Shown here: piece after piece, positions 8,303-17,199 of the stretch | How the letters are laid out: every line of letters starts with the position of its first letter | Numbering within the stretch: the stretch's first letter is position 1 | DNA from: Phycisphaerales bacterium | Lineage (GTDB): Bacteria; Planctomycetota; Phycisphaerae; Phycisphaerales; UBA1924 | Assembly: GCA_028284805.1 (NCBI GenBank) | Contig: JANQQZ010000151.1 | Coordinates: forward strand, 78,366 to 142,365 | Reading direction: 5' to 3' | Length of the DNA: 64,000 nt | The notes under the pieces: generated by a model | Told to the model about the DNA's origin: nothing | The model's input: the letters and a program-made list of their open reading frames with translations, nothing else | Database searches by the model: none | Translations under genes and position numbers: made by a program

Positions 8303-8305
8303 GGA

Positions 8306-9256
8306 TTAGTTGCTTTGGGCCCTACCCGTCTCGAAGGCCATTCGTATCGCTGCAGGAAAGAGCTGTGCCAGCTCTGCCATGTACCTTTCGGAATCGACGG
8401 TGTACTGCGTACCGCGACCAATATCGAAGTCCGATTCCTCCAACACGATGTCACTGGACAGCAGCGAGCGCTCAAGCTCAAGATTACCAGCCGCATCGTT
8501 GGAGTACACCCATGCTCGCGAACCGCGCTCGATGCTCGCGTGACCGCGAAAGACGCCAATACGCATTCGGATACGCACGGCGGCATCAGCGCCGATCTCT
8601 TCGAGCAGCCGAGCCTCGACATCCTCGATCTCACCGTTCAGAATTTCAACGATGCGACCGGTGGAGCGAGACGGCTGTGTGACGAATGCCTTCGTCCTAC
8701 CTGTATCCGATGCAACGAGATTCAGTCTTCGAACACCAGAGGATGTTGAGCGATCGTCGGCAAAGCGGAGTCCCTCGCTTACCGATTGTGATGCCTGGAC
8801 TTCCGCTGCATCAACAACTTCTAGGCCCAGTTCTTCGAGACTGCTCGTGAACTGCTCATACATGCGTTCTGTTGCGCGGCTGTACAAGGCATCTTCGTAC
8901 TGTACGACTTTTTTCTGAACCCCGGCCGCAGCAATTCCGCCACGAACCACAAGCCCAACAGGCGCTACGGGGGGTGGAGTCAGAATCAACTGGCTTTCAC
9001 CAAAGTTCTCAAGCTTCACGGTCACGAAATCGACGGCAAACTCGGTGATGACGATCCTTCGATAGCCACGGTCACGCAGAGGTGGAAAGTCGTGTCGGCT
9101 CCAGTACTCGCTCGCGACCTGACGGATAACTTCTGGCGACTCCAAGTCTTCGGGCGTGAAACGTTCCGGCGCTGTGCGGCAGCCAGACAGCATGAGCGTT
9201 GCTAGGACCGGGAGAACACATACGAAGAGGACCGACCAGGAATGCCTCATTTCCAT
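8306..9256 (-). CDS. Outer-surface lipoprotein of unknown function
   Basis: 316 residues from the ATG at 9256, which has GGAG 7 nt upstream; the frame stays open to 9313 but that start has no ribosome site. The N-terminus is a lipoprotein signal peptide (SVLFVCVLPVLATLMLSGC) with lipobox LSGC. The mature part contains RRIVITEFAVDFVTV, a small hydrophobic Gly/Ala segment (VGLVVRGGIAAAG), and later GADAAVRIRMRIGVF and SRAWVYSNDAAGNLELE, a pattern seen in lipoproteins of the CsgG/curli-assembly type. That is only a resemblance. It is probably a monocistronic gene, with its own terminator downstream. Confidence 0.7.
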   Translation of the reverse strand: MEMRHSWSVLFVCVLPVLATLMLSGCRTAPERFTPEDLESPEVIRQVASEYWSRHDFPPLRDRGYRRIVITEFAVDFVTVKLENFGESQLILTPPPVAPVGLVVRGGIAAAGVQKKVVQYEDALYSRATERMYEQFTSSLEELGLEVVDAAEVQASQSVSEGLRFADDRSTSSGVRRLNLVASDTGRTKAFVTQPSRSTGRIVEILNGEIEDVEARLLEEIGADAAVRIRMRIGVFRGHASIERGSRAWVYSNDAAGNLELERSLLSSDIVLEESDFDIGRGTQYTVDSERYMAELAQLFPAAIRMAFETGRAQSN

Positions 9257-9420
9257 GAATGGCTCCAGCTGTGAAGGTGCAGGATCGAATCGTGCAAACC
9301 ACGAGCATACCACAGAACCTGCTCAGTCATATGCCGAGGCTTGCTTCCAACGCGCTGTCAATGCATCAGAGACTGAATAGCCAGTTCATTGATCCGCCAT
9401 CTGACGGCAATCACTGTGCT

Positions 9421-9520
9421 AGTAGCGGGCGAGTTCAATAGGTTGAAGAAAATACCGCCAGGCACGTCGCCTCGCCGTTCACCACGGCATGAAATCAAAT
9501 GTCACCGAGTTGTGGGCGAG
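9421..9520. repeat. Dispersed intergenic repeat, copy R3 (short)
   Basis: Begins with AGTAGCGGGCGAG at 9421-9433 and continues with a block like 7750-7800 of copy R2 (CGCCTCGCCGTTC, then CACGGCATG and AATCAAATGTC). It is shorter than the other copies. It lies between two minus-strand genes; the remaining sequence 9257-9649 has no gene I can support. Confidence 0.65.
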
Positions 9521-9649
9521 CTTCATGGGTGACAGCAATCACCGCGAGGCATGTCGCCCAGCGACGAGCGAGCAGCCGACCGGATTTCGACCCAGTTCCA
9601 CTCTGATCTCGGATTCACGGGGATCATGCAGCCCTCAGCCAACTGCCGC

Positions 9650-9688
9650 CGAGAGACAGTTTGACATATCTGGGATCGCCCACCGCTC
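9650..9688 (-). repeat. 39-bp 3'-UTR repeat, copy B1
   Basis: Plus-strand start CGAGAGACAGTTTGACATAT, end GATCGCCCACCGCTC. With copy B2 it flanks the terminator hairpin at 9698-9715, giving a repeat-hairpin-repeat arrangement after the last gene of the large operon. Confidence 0.7.
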
Positions 9689-9697
9689 GATCACAAA

Positions 9698-9715
9698 GGC
9701 CGCCCCTGGGCGGCC
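9698..9715 (-). terminator. Terminator of the large MoxR/Bat operon
   Basis: A perfect 8-bp GC stem with a 2-base loop (GGCCGCCC CT GGGCGGCC). Read on the minus strand it is followed by TTTGTG. It lies 40 bp after the stop codon of the last operon gene. It is almost the same as the hairpin at 8246-8263. Confidence 0.75.
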
Positions 9716-9754
9716 CGAGAGACTGTTCGACATATTGAGAATCCCCCACCACTC
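9716..9754 (-). repeat. 39-bp 3'-UTR repeat, copy B2
   Basis: Directly abuts the TAG stop codon of the 1274-residue gene (stop at 9755-9757). It is the most diverged copy (CGAGAGACTGTTCGACATAT then TGAGAATCCCCCACCACTC). Confidence 0.65.
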
Positions 9755-12700
9755 CTAACCCATGCTGCTGGACGAACTCCATCTGGACACGATCTCGCTC
9801 AGCTTGCCGGACGCATCTTGGTTCGGCGGACCGCTGAAGAAGGTCTGCTCGATGGTCGCGATGTCGGCTGCGAGTTGCCGGACACGAGTTTGATCGGATC
9901 GTCGCTCGGCGTCGGCGAGCAGTTCGCGAAGGGCATAGATCGCTCCGGTCGCCGTCTGGCGAATCGGTTGGGGGTTCGAATCCGTTACCGTTTCCGAGGA
10001 CCTCCTCCGCACGATCATGGTCCAGATCCCGAGCGCTGCCCCCACCGCCGCTGCTCCAGCGGCAATCGTCGGCACACGCCAAGAGCTTGAACGCGCGAGT
10101 TCTGCGACCCCCCCGGACACCGCGAAGATGTCGGTGTCGCCGTACTGCTGTGACACCAACGTCCCTTCGAGTTCGCTGACGAGTTCGGGCAGAAGAAACC
10201 TTCCGTCGGTTGCAGACTGTTCAGGCGTGTAGGACAGTATCCAGGTGCGCTCCGTCGTGGGCCGGAGCACGCCGAGCTCGTCGATCGGTGGGGTGACAGA
10301 GGTCTCGGTGTCGGGATCTGGCGGTGGCTCGGGGATGACAGCCACCTTCCCGGCTTCGATCGCTTCTCGATCGAGTCGATACCCGCCCGCCGCCTCGTCG
10401 AGTCCGACGAGCAGGTCGTCCAAGTCCGGTACCACGCCCCTTCCGACCGCGGTGACTTCGAGAACAACGGGCGCGTCCTTTCCGGAGATGCCGCGTGCGT
10501 CGAGGGTCTGCGTCACCTGAAGATCCTGCACGAGCCTCGGAGCTGCTTCGCTCACGACCGAGATCGGCTGCGCGTTGGACGAGAGCACAACGACGACTTC
10601 ACCGCTGCTGTCGTTCAACGAGACCTCCATCTCGACGCGTGGCAGCCTGTCGATACTCGAATCGTTCGGTCTGGCGTAGACCATCGCGAGTGGGAGTTCG
10701 AGCCACCCGTCCTCCCCGTCTTCGACAACGCCATATGGCAGCACGCTGCCCGCGTCGAAGAGATGGATCAGATCGACATCGAACCCCTTGGAGAACGCCG
10801 ACTGTACCGCGCGTTCAAGCGCGCTGGATCGATCACGCCGGAACGACGACCGAGGATCGGGGAGGAACCGCGAAAGATCGCCCGCGGACTGCTGCACGGC
10901 GTTCGTGTAGCGAAAGGACAGCATCGCAAGGAAGGCTCGGTCTTCCTCCACCCGCGGCGAGCCGTCGACGACAAGCCTGAGCTTGAGCTCGCTTGACGCG
11001 TACTCCTCATGCACGCGGACCATCTCGCGGAGCGGGCCGGCGGCGGGGTGATCCCCCGCCACACGAACCGCGTGGCGAAGGAGACGCGGGCGAACCTCGG
11101 GAGGAGCCCGGTCGTACGCCTCGATCAGCTCGGCGACGAGGGACTCGATGTGACGGTCGGCCGCCTCCGCCGGGAGGTCATCGAGCCGGGAAGCGATTCG
11201 TGCGAACTGGTCCTTTCCGAACCCCGCGTCGCCCGACAGCGTCTCGGCACCGAGCCGCGACACATCGCTGGCACCCATCGCTGCGCGGAACCACCGGCCG
11301 TAGATGTCAGCCGACTCGATGCTCTGGCCCGCTCGGAGTGATTCCGCGTACGACCCTGCAGCCTGTTCGAAGGCGATGAACGCCAGCGATGTAAGTTCGA
11401 ACTCCTGCCCGGGCGAGATCGCTCCGATGCGTTTGTTCAGTTGCAGCCGGTCGTAAGACACCGACGCACGGACCGCGTGGACATCCCAGAGATCGGCGGA
11501 CTGCGCCTCCGCGGCGTCCAGAAGCTCAAGTGCCGTGTCGTAGCCTAGGTTGACGATGCGGACGATCTCGGTGCGAGGCGTCGCTGGCTTTCCGTCACCG
11601 GGTGGGCGGATCCGCGTTTCCCAGTACCGCAGGATGCGTTCGCGCATCGCGTCCGCGAGCCGGGCCGCTGTGAGCGGGGGGATGCTCTCGATCGCTCCGA
11701 AGACTGTCTCGATGTCCTCGCGCCGGTAGATCTCGTCGGGCTGATGGCTCGCGCTGAACAGCTCGGCGGTGGATCGGAGTCGTGCGGGTTCGAGCCCGAG
11801 CTCCCGCGCGACCTCGAGGACCTCTCGCAACGCCTCAAGCCGGCGTCTCTGCTGCCCACGCGTGAGAACACCCGATTGGGCGTAGGACCAACCCCAGTCA
11901 TAGACATGGAGTACACCCGAGAGGTTGCTCCGCAGGTACCGGCCCCAGGTGTCGAGGAACTCCTCCGCCATCGTGCGCCCGGCCTCGGGCGATCGGCTGG
12001 CTACTTCTCGCAGCACACGGATCGCGCGGTCGGTATCGCCGAGGGCGATCGAGGCCCCCATGATGATGCGTGACGCCCGGATCGACGACGTGCGGTCGAT
12101 GGTGCCGAGCCAGACCTCGCTCGGCGCGGCGTTGAGCAGTCGCCTGAGATCGCGGATGCTCGCATCACGCTCGTAGCGTCGGACCTCTTCATCCAGCAGG
12201 CCGTCCAGCGTACGCTCGATCTCATCCGAAAGGGCATCGGCAAGAATGGTCAGCGGGATCGCGAGAGAGTCCCGTGTTCCCGGGCGGAGCATGATCTCGA
12301 CGGCGTGCGAGAAGCTCGACATCGCTTCGGCTCGTGACCTTCGCTCCTGCATGCTGGCGCCGACTGTGGTTGCGCGCTTTGCGAGAATCTCTGCTGTGAG
12401 TTCGATCAAGCCGTGCCTCTCGATGACATCGGTCAGCCACGGATCGGAGATCGGCCGCGGTATCTCTGGGAGCAGCGCGATGTTGCTCTCGATGCTTGCC
12501 CGGACCTGCTCGGGCGAGGCCGAGTCCAACGCCGGGACCTCGGCCAGGATCTCAAATGCACGACGCCGATAGCCGTCGACCACCGGCCCCGATGCGCTCC
12601 GTTCGGCGAGTTGCACCAGGTACATGCCGTGGGTCAGAATCGCTTCGGCATCGGAATCAGCGCGTGCCCGATCGAGCGGGTCGAGAAACTCATACGCGTG

Positions 12701-13579
12701 CTCGTACAGACCGGCGAGCGACAGAAGTGTGACCGTCCGTCGCCGCGTCTCCTCATCGGTCCGACCGAAGTGCCGTGTCCCCTCTCGGATGAGCCGGAGC
12801 AGCTCCGAAGAATCGTTCTCCTGTACCGCTTGTGCGAGCAGGCGAGAGAGCGGCACCAGATGCACCCGATCGGGTGTTCCCGGCAAGACATCCGCGACCG
12901 TGAGCACATCCTCCGGGCGGAGGTTGTGGTCTCCGGACGACAGGCTGTTGTAGAGTTGGAGCGTGATGCTGCGAGCCTCCGGCTCGGGGTAGCGGAGCAT
13001 GAGCGAACCGATGCTCCCCCACTCGCCGGCGACAGCGTGGCGAACGATCCACGACGCGATGGCGTGACCGCTGGCCGTCTCGGGGTTCGGCATCGAGCGC
13101 GGACCGGCGAGCAGGGCTCGCTCGTGGAGCACTCGGTCCGGCGTGCGAGAGATGCTAAGGTCGGCCAGCACAGCAATGACCTGACGCGACCGGCCCTGCC
13201 ACTTCTGCCTGGCCTGTGAAATGCCGAGCACTTCTTGCAGGGTGATGTCGTAGAGGTCCTCGTAATAGGCCTCGAGTTCCTGCCGAGTAACCTCGTCTGC
13301 TTCTTCGTAGTAGACCCGGATCCGTTCGAGCTCATCCTCGGTCAGACCGTCCTCCTCGTCCTCGGATGGGGCGTCTTGCCCGTCGACCTGCCGCTGCGGA
13401 GCGGTCGGCTGCGGCCCGTCCTGCTCCGTCACTGCCGGCTGGCTCGCCGCAGCGCCCCAGACCGAAGCAACCGCGACCACAAAGGTGCTCACCACGCGCG
13501 ATCCCTCCCACATGACGAGCCCCGCCGAGCGATCCAGCCACGTTCCCTCGTCGTGCTCTCGGGCGTTCAGGAAACTCAC
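9755..13579 (-). CDS. Large anchored TPR-like protein, end of MoxR/Bat operon
   Basis: 1274 residues. The GTG at 13579 overlaps the previous stop (GTGA). An N-terminal hydrophobic stretch (VVSTFVVAVASVWGAAASQ) should be a signal peptide or anchor. An acidic linker with EDEEDGLTEDELERI follows, then ~900 residues of helical-repeat sequence (for example LRLIREGTRHFGRTDEETRR, GASIALGDTDRAIRVLREVA) without a catalytic motif. The region around residues 950-1130 is beta-rich. One membrane helix (TIAAGAAAVGAALGIWTMIV, about residues 1168-1187) precedes a cytoplasmic tail of ~85 residues. The protein is therefore probably a periplasmic scaffold tethered at its C-terminus. It is the last gene of the operon. 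No precise family is recognised. Confidence 0.72.
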   Translation of the reverse strand: MSFLNAREHDEGTWLDRSAGLVMWEGSRVVSTFVVAVASVWGAAASQPAVTEQDGPQPTAPQRQVDGQDAPSEDEEDGLTEDELERIRVYYEEADEVTRQELEAYYEDLYDITLQEVLGISQARQKWQGRSRQVIAVLADLSISRTPDRVLHERALLAGPRSMPNPETASGHAIASWIVRHAVAGEWGSIGSLMLRYPEPEARSITLQLYNSLSSGDHNLRPEDVLTVADVLPGTPDRVHLVPLSRLLAQAVQENDSSELLRLIREGTRHFGRTDEETRRRTVTLLSLAGLYEHAYEFLDPLDRARADSDAEAILTHGMYLVQLAERSASGPVVDGYRRRAFEILAEVPALDSASPEQVRASIESNIALLPEIPRPISDPWLTDVIERHGLIELTAEILAKRATTVGASMQERRSRAEAMSSFSHAVEIMLRPGTRDSLAIPLTILADALSDEIERTLDGLLDEEVRRYERDASIRDLRRLLNAAPSEVWLGTIDRTSSIRASRIIMGASIALGDTDRAIRVLREVASRSPEAGRTMAEEFLDTWGRYLRSNLSGVLHVYDWGWSYAQSGVLTRGQQRRRLEALREVLEVARELGLEPARLRSTAELFSASHQPDEIYRREDIETVFGAIESIPPLTAARLADAMRERILRYWETRIRPPGDGKPATPRTEIVRIVNLGYDTALELLDAAEAQSADLWDVHAVRASVSYDRLQLNKRIGAISPGQEFELTSLAFIAFEQAAGSYAESLRAGQSIESADIYGRWFRAAMGASDVSRLGAETLSGDAGFGKDQFARIASRLDDLPAEAADRHIESLVAELIEAYDRAPPEVRPRLLRHAVRVAGDHPAAGPLREMVRVHEEYASSELKLRLVVDGSPRVEEDRAFLAMLSFRYTNAVQQSAGDLSRFLPDPRSSFRRDRSSALERAVQSAFSKGFDVDLIHLFDAGSVLPYGVVEDGEDGWLELPLAMVYARPNDSSIDRLPRVEMEVSLNDSSGEVVVVLSSNAQPISVVSEAAPRLVQDLQVTQTLDARGISGKDAPVVLEVTAVGRGVVPDLDDLLVGLDEAAGGYRLDREAIEAGKVAVIPEPPPDPDTETSVTPPIDELGVLRPTTERTWILSYTPEQSATDGRFLLPELVSELEGTLVSQQYGDTDIFAVSGGVAELARSSSWRVPTIAAGAAAVGAALGIWTMIVRRRSSETVTDSNPQPIRQTATGAIYALRELLADAERRSDQTRVRQLAADIATIEQTFFSGPPNQDASGKLSEIVSRWSSSSSMG

Positions 13580-14430
13580 GACCCACCTCCGGCCTGCGAC
13601 GCCGCGTTGCTGCCCAACTGTGTCCTGTCATCGCTTGGGAGCCTGGACTTTGCTTGGCGCTGCCACGGCCAGGTGTCAAGATTCAGGTTCCGGCAGCTCC
13701 CTCCAGGGCATTCGCTCGGGAGCGGCTCCGCCTCAAGATCGCCGAGCGGCCTTCGTTCAAAGTCGATGATGATCTCAAGGTTCTGCTGATGCCGAGATGT
13801 ATCCGCGGATCCCGATTCGGCCAGGACACGAGCATGCTGTCGGGCGCGTTCGCTGACGCGACGCCACTCGCTGTCTGCCGCGCCACGCAACCGGAGCAAC
13901 CGAGCCCCGTGGTAGTACGCCGAGACCAGGTCTTCACGGGCACGATCCCTTTCGGGAATAGAGACCACGGGCGGCGCAGTCGCCAGCATCTTTTCGAGGT
14001 CCGACGCGGCCCCGGCGAGGTCTCCCGTGCCGGCGCGTGCTCGATGGCGCAGCCGGTGCAGCTCCCATGCGCGTTCACCCCTGGGGTCGGGAACATTCGT
14101 GATGGCGTGCTCGGCTGTTGCCAACGCCTGTTCCCAGAACTCGGCGGCCCGCTCATGGGCGACCCGCTCCTGCTCGACCGCGGCTGTTCGGGTCGCCAAG
14201 CTGGCGGGCGAGTTTGACCGAACGTGTGCGGCCTGTGCTTCCGAACGCGCGATGCTCGCCAGTCCGGCGGCGGCCTGCTCGCGTTCGGCCGCTCGGAAGG
14301 CGGCATCCAAGGCTTCGAGCAGGTCAGCTGAGTCTCGGCTCGAAATGTCCCGCGTCATCGCGAGCATGACGGCGCCGACGAGCAACGCCCCGAGCAGGAG
14401 CCAGAGCACAAGCAACCAACGCCGATTCAT
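13576..14430 (-). CDS. Membrane-anchored TPR-like protein (BatC/BatE position)
   Basis: 284 residues. The ATG at 14430 overlaps the previous stop as ATGA. There is one N-terminal membrane helix (WLLVLWLLLGALLVGAVML), then a helical domain with repeats such as EFWEQALATAEHAI and DLAGAASDLEKMLATAPP. This is the usual shape of the TPR protein that accompanies BatA/BatB in aerotolerance-type operons. The C-terminal ~60 residues are Pro/Ser-rich and probably disordered. Its position between BatB-like and the 1274-residue protein supports a structural role in the same membrane complex. Confidence 0.72.
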   Translation of the reverse strand: MNRRWLLVLWLLLGALLVGAVMLAMTRDISSRDSADLLEALDAAFRAAEREQAAAGLASIARSEAQAAHVRSNSPASLATRTAAVEQERVAHERAAEFWEQALATAEHAITNVPDPRGERAWELHRLRHRARAGTGDLAGAASDLEKMLATAPPVVSIPERDRAREDLVSAYYHGARLLRLRGAADSEWRRVSERARQHARVLAESGSADTSRHQQNLEIIIDFERRPLGDLEAEPLPSECPGGSCRNLNLDTWPWQRQAKSRLPSDDRTQLGSNAASQAGGGS

Positions 14431-15425
14431 GACAGTCCTCCGTTCACGATTCTGCTAGGTTGAGCGAGCCGACCCCGTGATCCGAACCAAGCGAGCGCGG
14501 GACCGATCATCACTGCGATGAGTGCGCCGGAACTCAGACACGCGATGGCGATGTTGCGCTCACGGCGGCTGACAGGCGGTTCCGGCGGGCTCATGCTGAG
14601 CCATCGCGAGTACCGCGGAGAGAGCGATGCCCGGTTGCCGTCGATGTACTCGCCTCCGAGCGCGGCAGCCAGCCGGCGCAGCGATGCCGCATCCTGACGT
14701 GTCTTCCGGTTGCCGATCGCCGAGTAGCGTTGCGTGTCACCGACGCCGATCACGACCGTCTGCGCGATGGACGGCGGAACGCGGGGTGGGGCGAGCATAC
14801 CAGCATTCGAGTCTCCGTCGCTGACGATCACGAGCGTAGTTGAGCCCGGCGCCCACGACCGCGCGAGTTGGAGCGACTCGGTGACGCCGCCAAGGAGGTC
14901 GGTCTCTCCCGCCTCAAACGCCGTGCTGATCGGCAAACCATCGATCGCATTGTTCACCAGATCGAAATCGATCGTATCAACCAGCAGTGGTACGGCCCGT
15001 GTATAGAAAGCGACAACACTCACCCGTGTATCGCTCGGATTGACACTCGAGAGCATGGGTCCGACAATGTGCCGGACACGTGCGGCCCGTGTGATCGGGG
15101 CGGACGCCGCGCCGGCATCGGCGACGTGCATGCTGGGCGACACGTCAAGGCAGATCAGGATCCGCTGCGAGTGCTCGTCGGTTCGGACGGTCTGGAGCAT
15201 CTCCGGGCGGTACTGGAGCAGCGTGACGGCACCGAACACGACCAGACACATCGCCGCGACCCGCCCGGCCGGTACAGCGCGTGTCCAGGGTGAAGGCCGC
15301 CTCGCGCCGGACGCGCCGAAGCCGAGTGCTAGGGCCTCTGAGCGGCGGCTGCGGCGTTGATGCACGGCTTCCGCACCGATCACGACACCGCCAAACGTGA
15401 TTGCGAAGATCATCGCGATCACCAT
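14427..15425 (-). CDS. BatB-like von Willebrand factor A membrane protein
   Basis: 332 residues from the ATG at 15425, which overlaps the BatA stop (ATGGTGA); a GTG at 15422 would give the classic GTGA overlap instead. There is an N-terminal membrane helix (MVIAMIFAITFGGVVIG) and a second one (VAAMCLVVFGAVTLLQY). A VWA domain follows with the MIDAS motif DVSPSM and later VIVSDGDSNAG. A third membrane helix is near the C-terminus (IAIACLSSGALIAVMIGPAL). VWA domains of this group bind divalent metal and mediate protein contacts with the MoxR ATPase. The enclosing operon supports the Bat assignment. Confidence 0.82.
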   Translation of the reverse strand: MVIAMIFAITFGGVVIGAEAVHQRRSRRSEALALGFGASGARRPSPWTRAVPAGRVAAMCLVVFGAVTLLQYRPEMLQTVRTDEHSQRILICLDVSPSMHVADAGAASAPITRAARVRHIVGPMLSSVNPSDTRVSVVAFYTRAVPLLVDTIDFDLVNNAIDGLPISTAFEAGETDLLGGVTESLQLARSWAPGSTTLVIVSDGDSNAGMLAPPRVPPSIAQTVVIGVGDTQRYSAIGNRKTRQDAASLRRLAAALGGEYIDGNRASLSPRYSRWLSMSPPEPPVSRRERNIAIACLSSGALIAVMIGPALAWFGSRGRLAQPSRIVNGGLS

Positions 15426-16372
15426 GGCGTGTACCTCAGCCCCAGCAGGCCCAACAACTGAAGCCCCGCCGCGCCGACCGCCATCCACACGAACGGACCG
15501 AGGAACTCTCGCGGCTTGGGGGCTTCCGAACGAAAGCTGCTCTTCGTCATGGTGTCCAGCGTGGCGAACACGGTGCTGAACGTCGCCGCGTCACGTGCGA
15601 GAAATCCTCGACCGCCCGTGAGCGAAGCGATCTCATACGCGGCCGGTTCGTGCAAGCCAGAACCGATGTGGAGGTAGTAGAGCGTGATGCCGCCGACGAT
15701 CAGCCTGTCGGCGACATCGAGATGTCGGCCGCCGTCGAGATCTCTGCTCATGCCGTCGGAGACAAGAATGATGATGCGTTCCCCGGCCACCCCTCCCTCG
15801 GCTTCGTTCTGGGAGCCGGCCCGGACGGCTTCGGCGTCCATCGCGTCGGCCGCGAAGTACAGGGCGGCGCCGATCGCCGTCCCGGACATACCCCGGGGTT
15901 GCAGATCCGGATCCGCAAACGGAAGGGCGAGCCGGATCGCTTCGAGGTCCTTGGTGATCGGCACCCAACGGAGCTGTGACTCGCCGAAGGTGGTCAGGCC
16001 GATCGCGTCGCCTTCGCGTGCGTGTGTGAACCGCTCGATCGCGTTGCTCGCGATGTCGTAGCGCCTCGGCGAGTCTGCCCTCATGCTGCCCGACACGTCC
16101 AGAAGGATCTGGATGTTGGTCAGCTCACGAGTGCGCTTCGATTCACCGAACGATCGCGGGCCGGCCAGGATGAGTATCGCCGCGACCAGCAACATCGGCG
16201 CTCCCAGTTGGGCGATCGCGATAAACGCGCTAAGGACGCGTTGCCTCTTCGGGGCCTCGGCCTCAAACGGCAGCCTCGCGCGACCCGTGTGTCTGCGACC
16301 CGACCACTCGGCCACGACCAGAACGAGCGGGACAGTCAGCCCCAGCAGCACCCACGGGTACGCGAACATCAT
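15419..16372 (-). CDS. BatA-like von Willebrand factor A membrane protein
   Basis: 317 residues. The first of two adjacent ATGs, at 16372, overlaps the previous stop (ATGA). Two N-terminal membrane helices (YPWVLLGLTVPLVLVVAEW and APMLLVAAILILAG) flank a basic loop. The VWA domain has the intact MIDAS motif DVSGSM, the Thr in GMSGTAIG, and the Asp in ILVSDGMS. A C-terminal membrane helix is FLGPFVWMAVGAAGLQLLGL. Length and layout match BatA/aerotolerance VWA proteins. It is likely to form a membrane complex with the neighbouring BatB-like and TPR proteins under control of MoxR. Confidence 0.85.
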   Translation of the reverse strand: MMFAYPWVLLGLTVPLVLVVAEWSGRRHTGRARLPFEAEAPKRQRVLSAFIAIAQLGAPMLLVAAILILAGPRSFGESKRTRELTNIQILLDVSGSMRADSPRRYDIASNAIERFTHAREGDAIGLTTFGESQLRWVPITKDLEAIRLALPFADPDLQPRGMSGTAIGAALYFAADAMDAEAVRAGSQNEAEGGVAGERIIILVSDGMSRDLDGGRHLDVADRLIVGGITLYYLHIGSGLHEPAAYEIASLTGGRGFLARDAATFSTVFATLDTMTKSSFRSEAPKPREFLGPFVWMAVGAAGLQLLGLLGLRYTPW

Positions 16373-17199
16373 GGCTGATCGCTCTCCGCGTCTGGGTCCG
16401 CCCCCTCAACAAACGTTGCCTGCAGGACAGCTCGGAATCGCTCTTCGTCTGCCCGCGACGTCTCGGGAGTGTGAAGCCACTGCTCAAGCATGGCAAGCAC
16501 CGGCCCGGCCGACTCGTGTCCCCGGAGCCCGCGGTAGAGCCGCGCCGGGTCACGAGTCGGCTCCGCAAGATACCGCTCGCCAAGCGCGCGCAGCGTGAGC
16601 AGTTCCAGCCGCCCCCGCTCGGCAACGGTCATGCGCCGGCGACCGACCGCTCCGATCAGTATCCGGTGCGGATCGGCTTCCTGGGTCGTAGGTGCCGGCA
16701 TCGCCGCGTTGCGAACAGAGGGCATGAGCTTGATCCACACCCATACCGCCGAGGCCCCCGCCCACGCGATCAGCGCCACCAGAGGCCAGCGTGTACGCGT
16801 CGTTGGCGCATCAAGGACCGGCCGGGGTGAAACGCCGAGGTCCGCCCGGACCCCGGGGGGGAGGGTGCTGACAATCAGCACTTCGATGGGCTCGAGCTGA
16901 GCCGGACTCCCGTCTCGACACTCGAGAAACGCAGCAAGGTCGTATCGGCCTGGCACGTAGCCGACAAGTTCGAGTTGGTACGTCTCCTTTGTGACGCCGG
17001 GTTGCACGCTGAGCGTCAGCGGACCGAAGAGCGGGTCGTTCGGCTTGGCCCGAAGCTCGCATCCCGCATGGCTCACCTCGTGATACGACGCGACACCACG
17101 CAGCACCACAGGCGCGCCCGAGGCGTCTGTCGCAGAGGCGTCATCCGGCTGCGCGAGCGCGACGAGCGAGGCCAGTACCAGCAGGCTTCCCTGGATCAT
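16369..17199 (-). CDS. BatD/DUF4381-like membrane protein of the MoxR operon
   Basis: 276 residues from the ATG at 17199, which overlaps the DUF58 stop (ATGA); the longer frame to 17292 has no such support. A signal peptide (MIQGSLLVLASLVALAQP) is followed by a beta-rich periplasmic region of ~120 residues (PLFGPLTLSVQPGVTKETYQ), one membrane helix (WPLVALIAWAGASAVWVWIK) and a helical cytoplasmic domain (RGRLELLTLRALGERYLAEP). A beta periplasmic domain plus one helix plus a helical tail, between DUF58 and BatA, is where BatD or DUF4381 proteins normally lie. The sequence itself is too divergent for a firm family call. Confidence 0.65.
   Translation of the reverse strand: MIQGSLLVLASLVALAQPDDASATDASGAPVVLRGVASYHEVSHAGCELRAKPNDPLFGPLTLSVQPGVTKETYQLELVGYVPGRYDLAAFLECRDGSPAQLEPIEVLIVSTLPPGVRADLGVSPRPVLDAPTTRTRWPLVALIAWAGASAVWVWIKLMPSVRNAAMPAPTTQEADPHRILIGAVGRRRMTVAERGRLELLTLRALGERYLAEPTRDPARLYRGLRGHESAGPVLAMLEQWLHTPETSRADEERFRAVLQATFVEGADPDAESDQP

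Noticed and set aside
9965..9990. tRNA-like T-arm sequence GGGGGTTCGAATCC
   Set aside because: It lies inside the 1274-residue coding frame and no acceptor stem, D-arm or anticodon arm can be formed around it.
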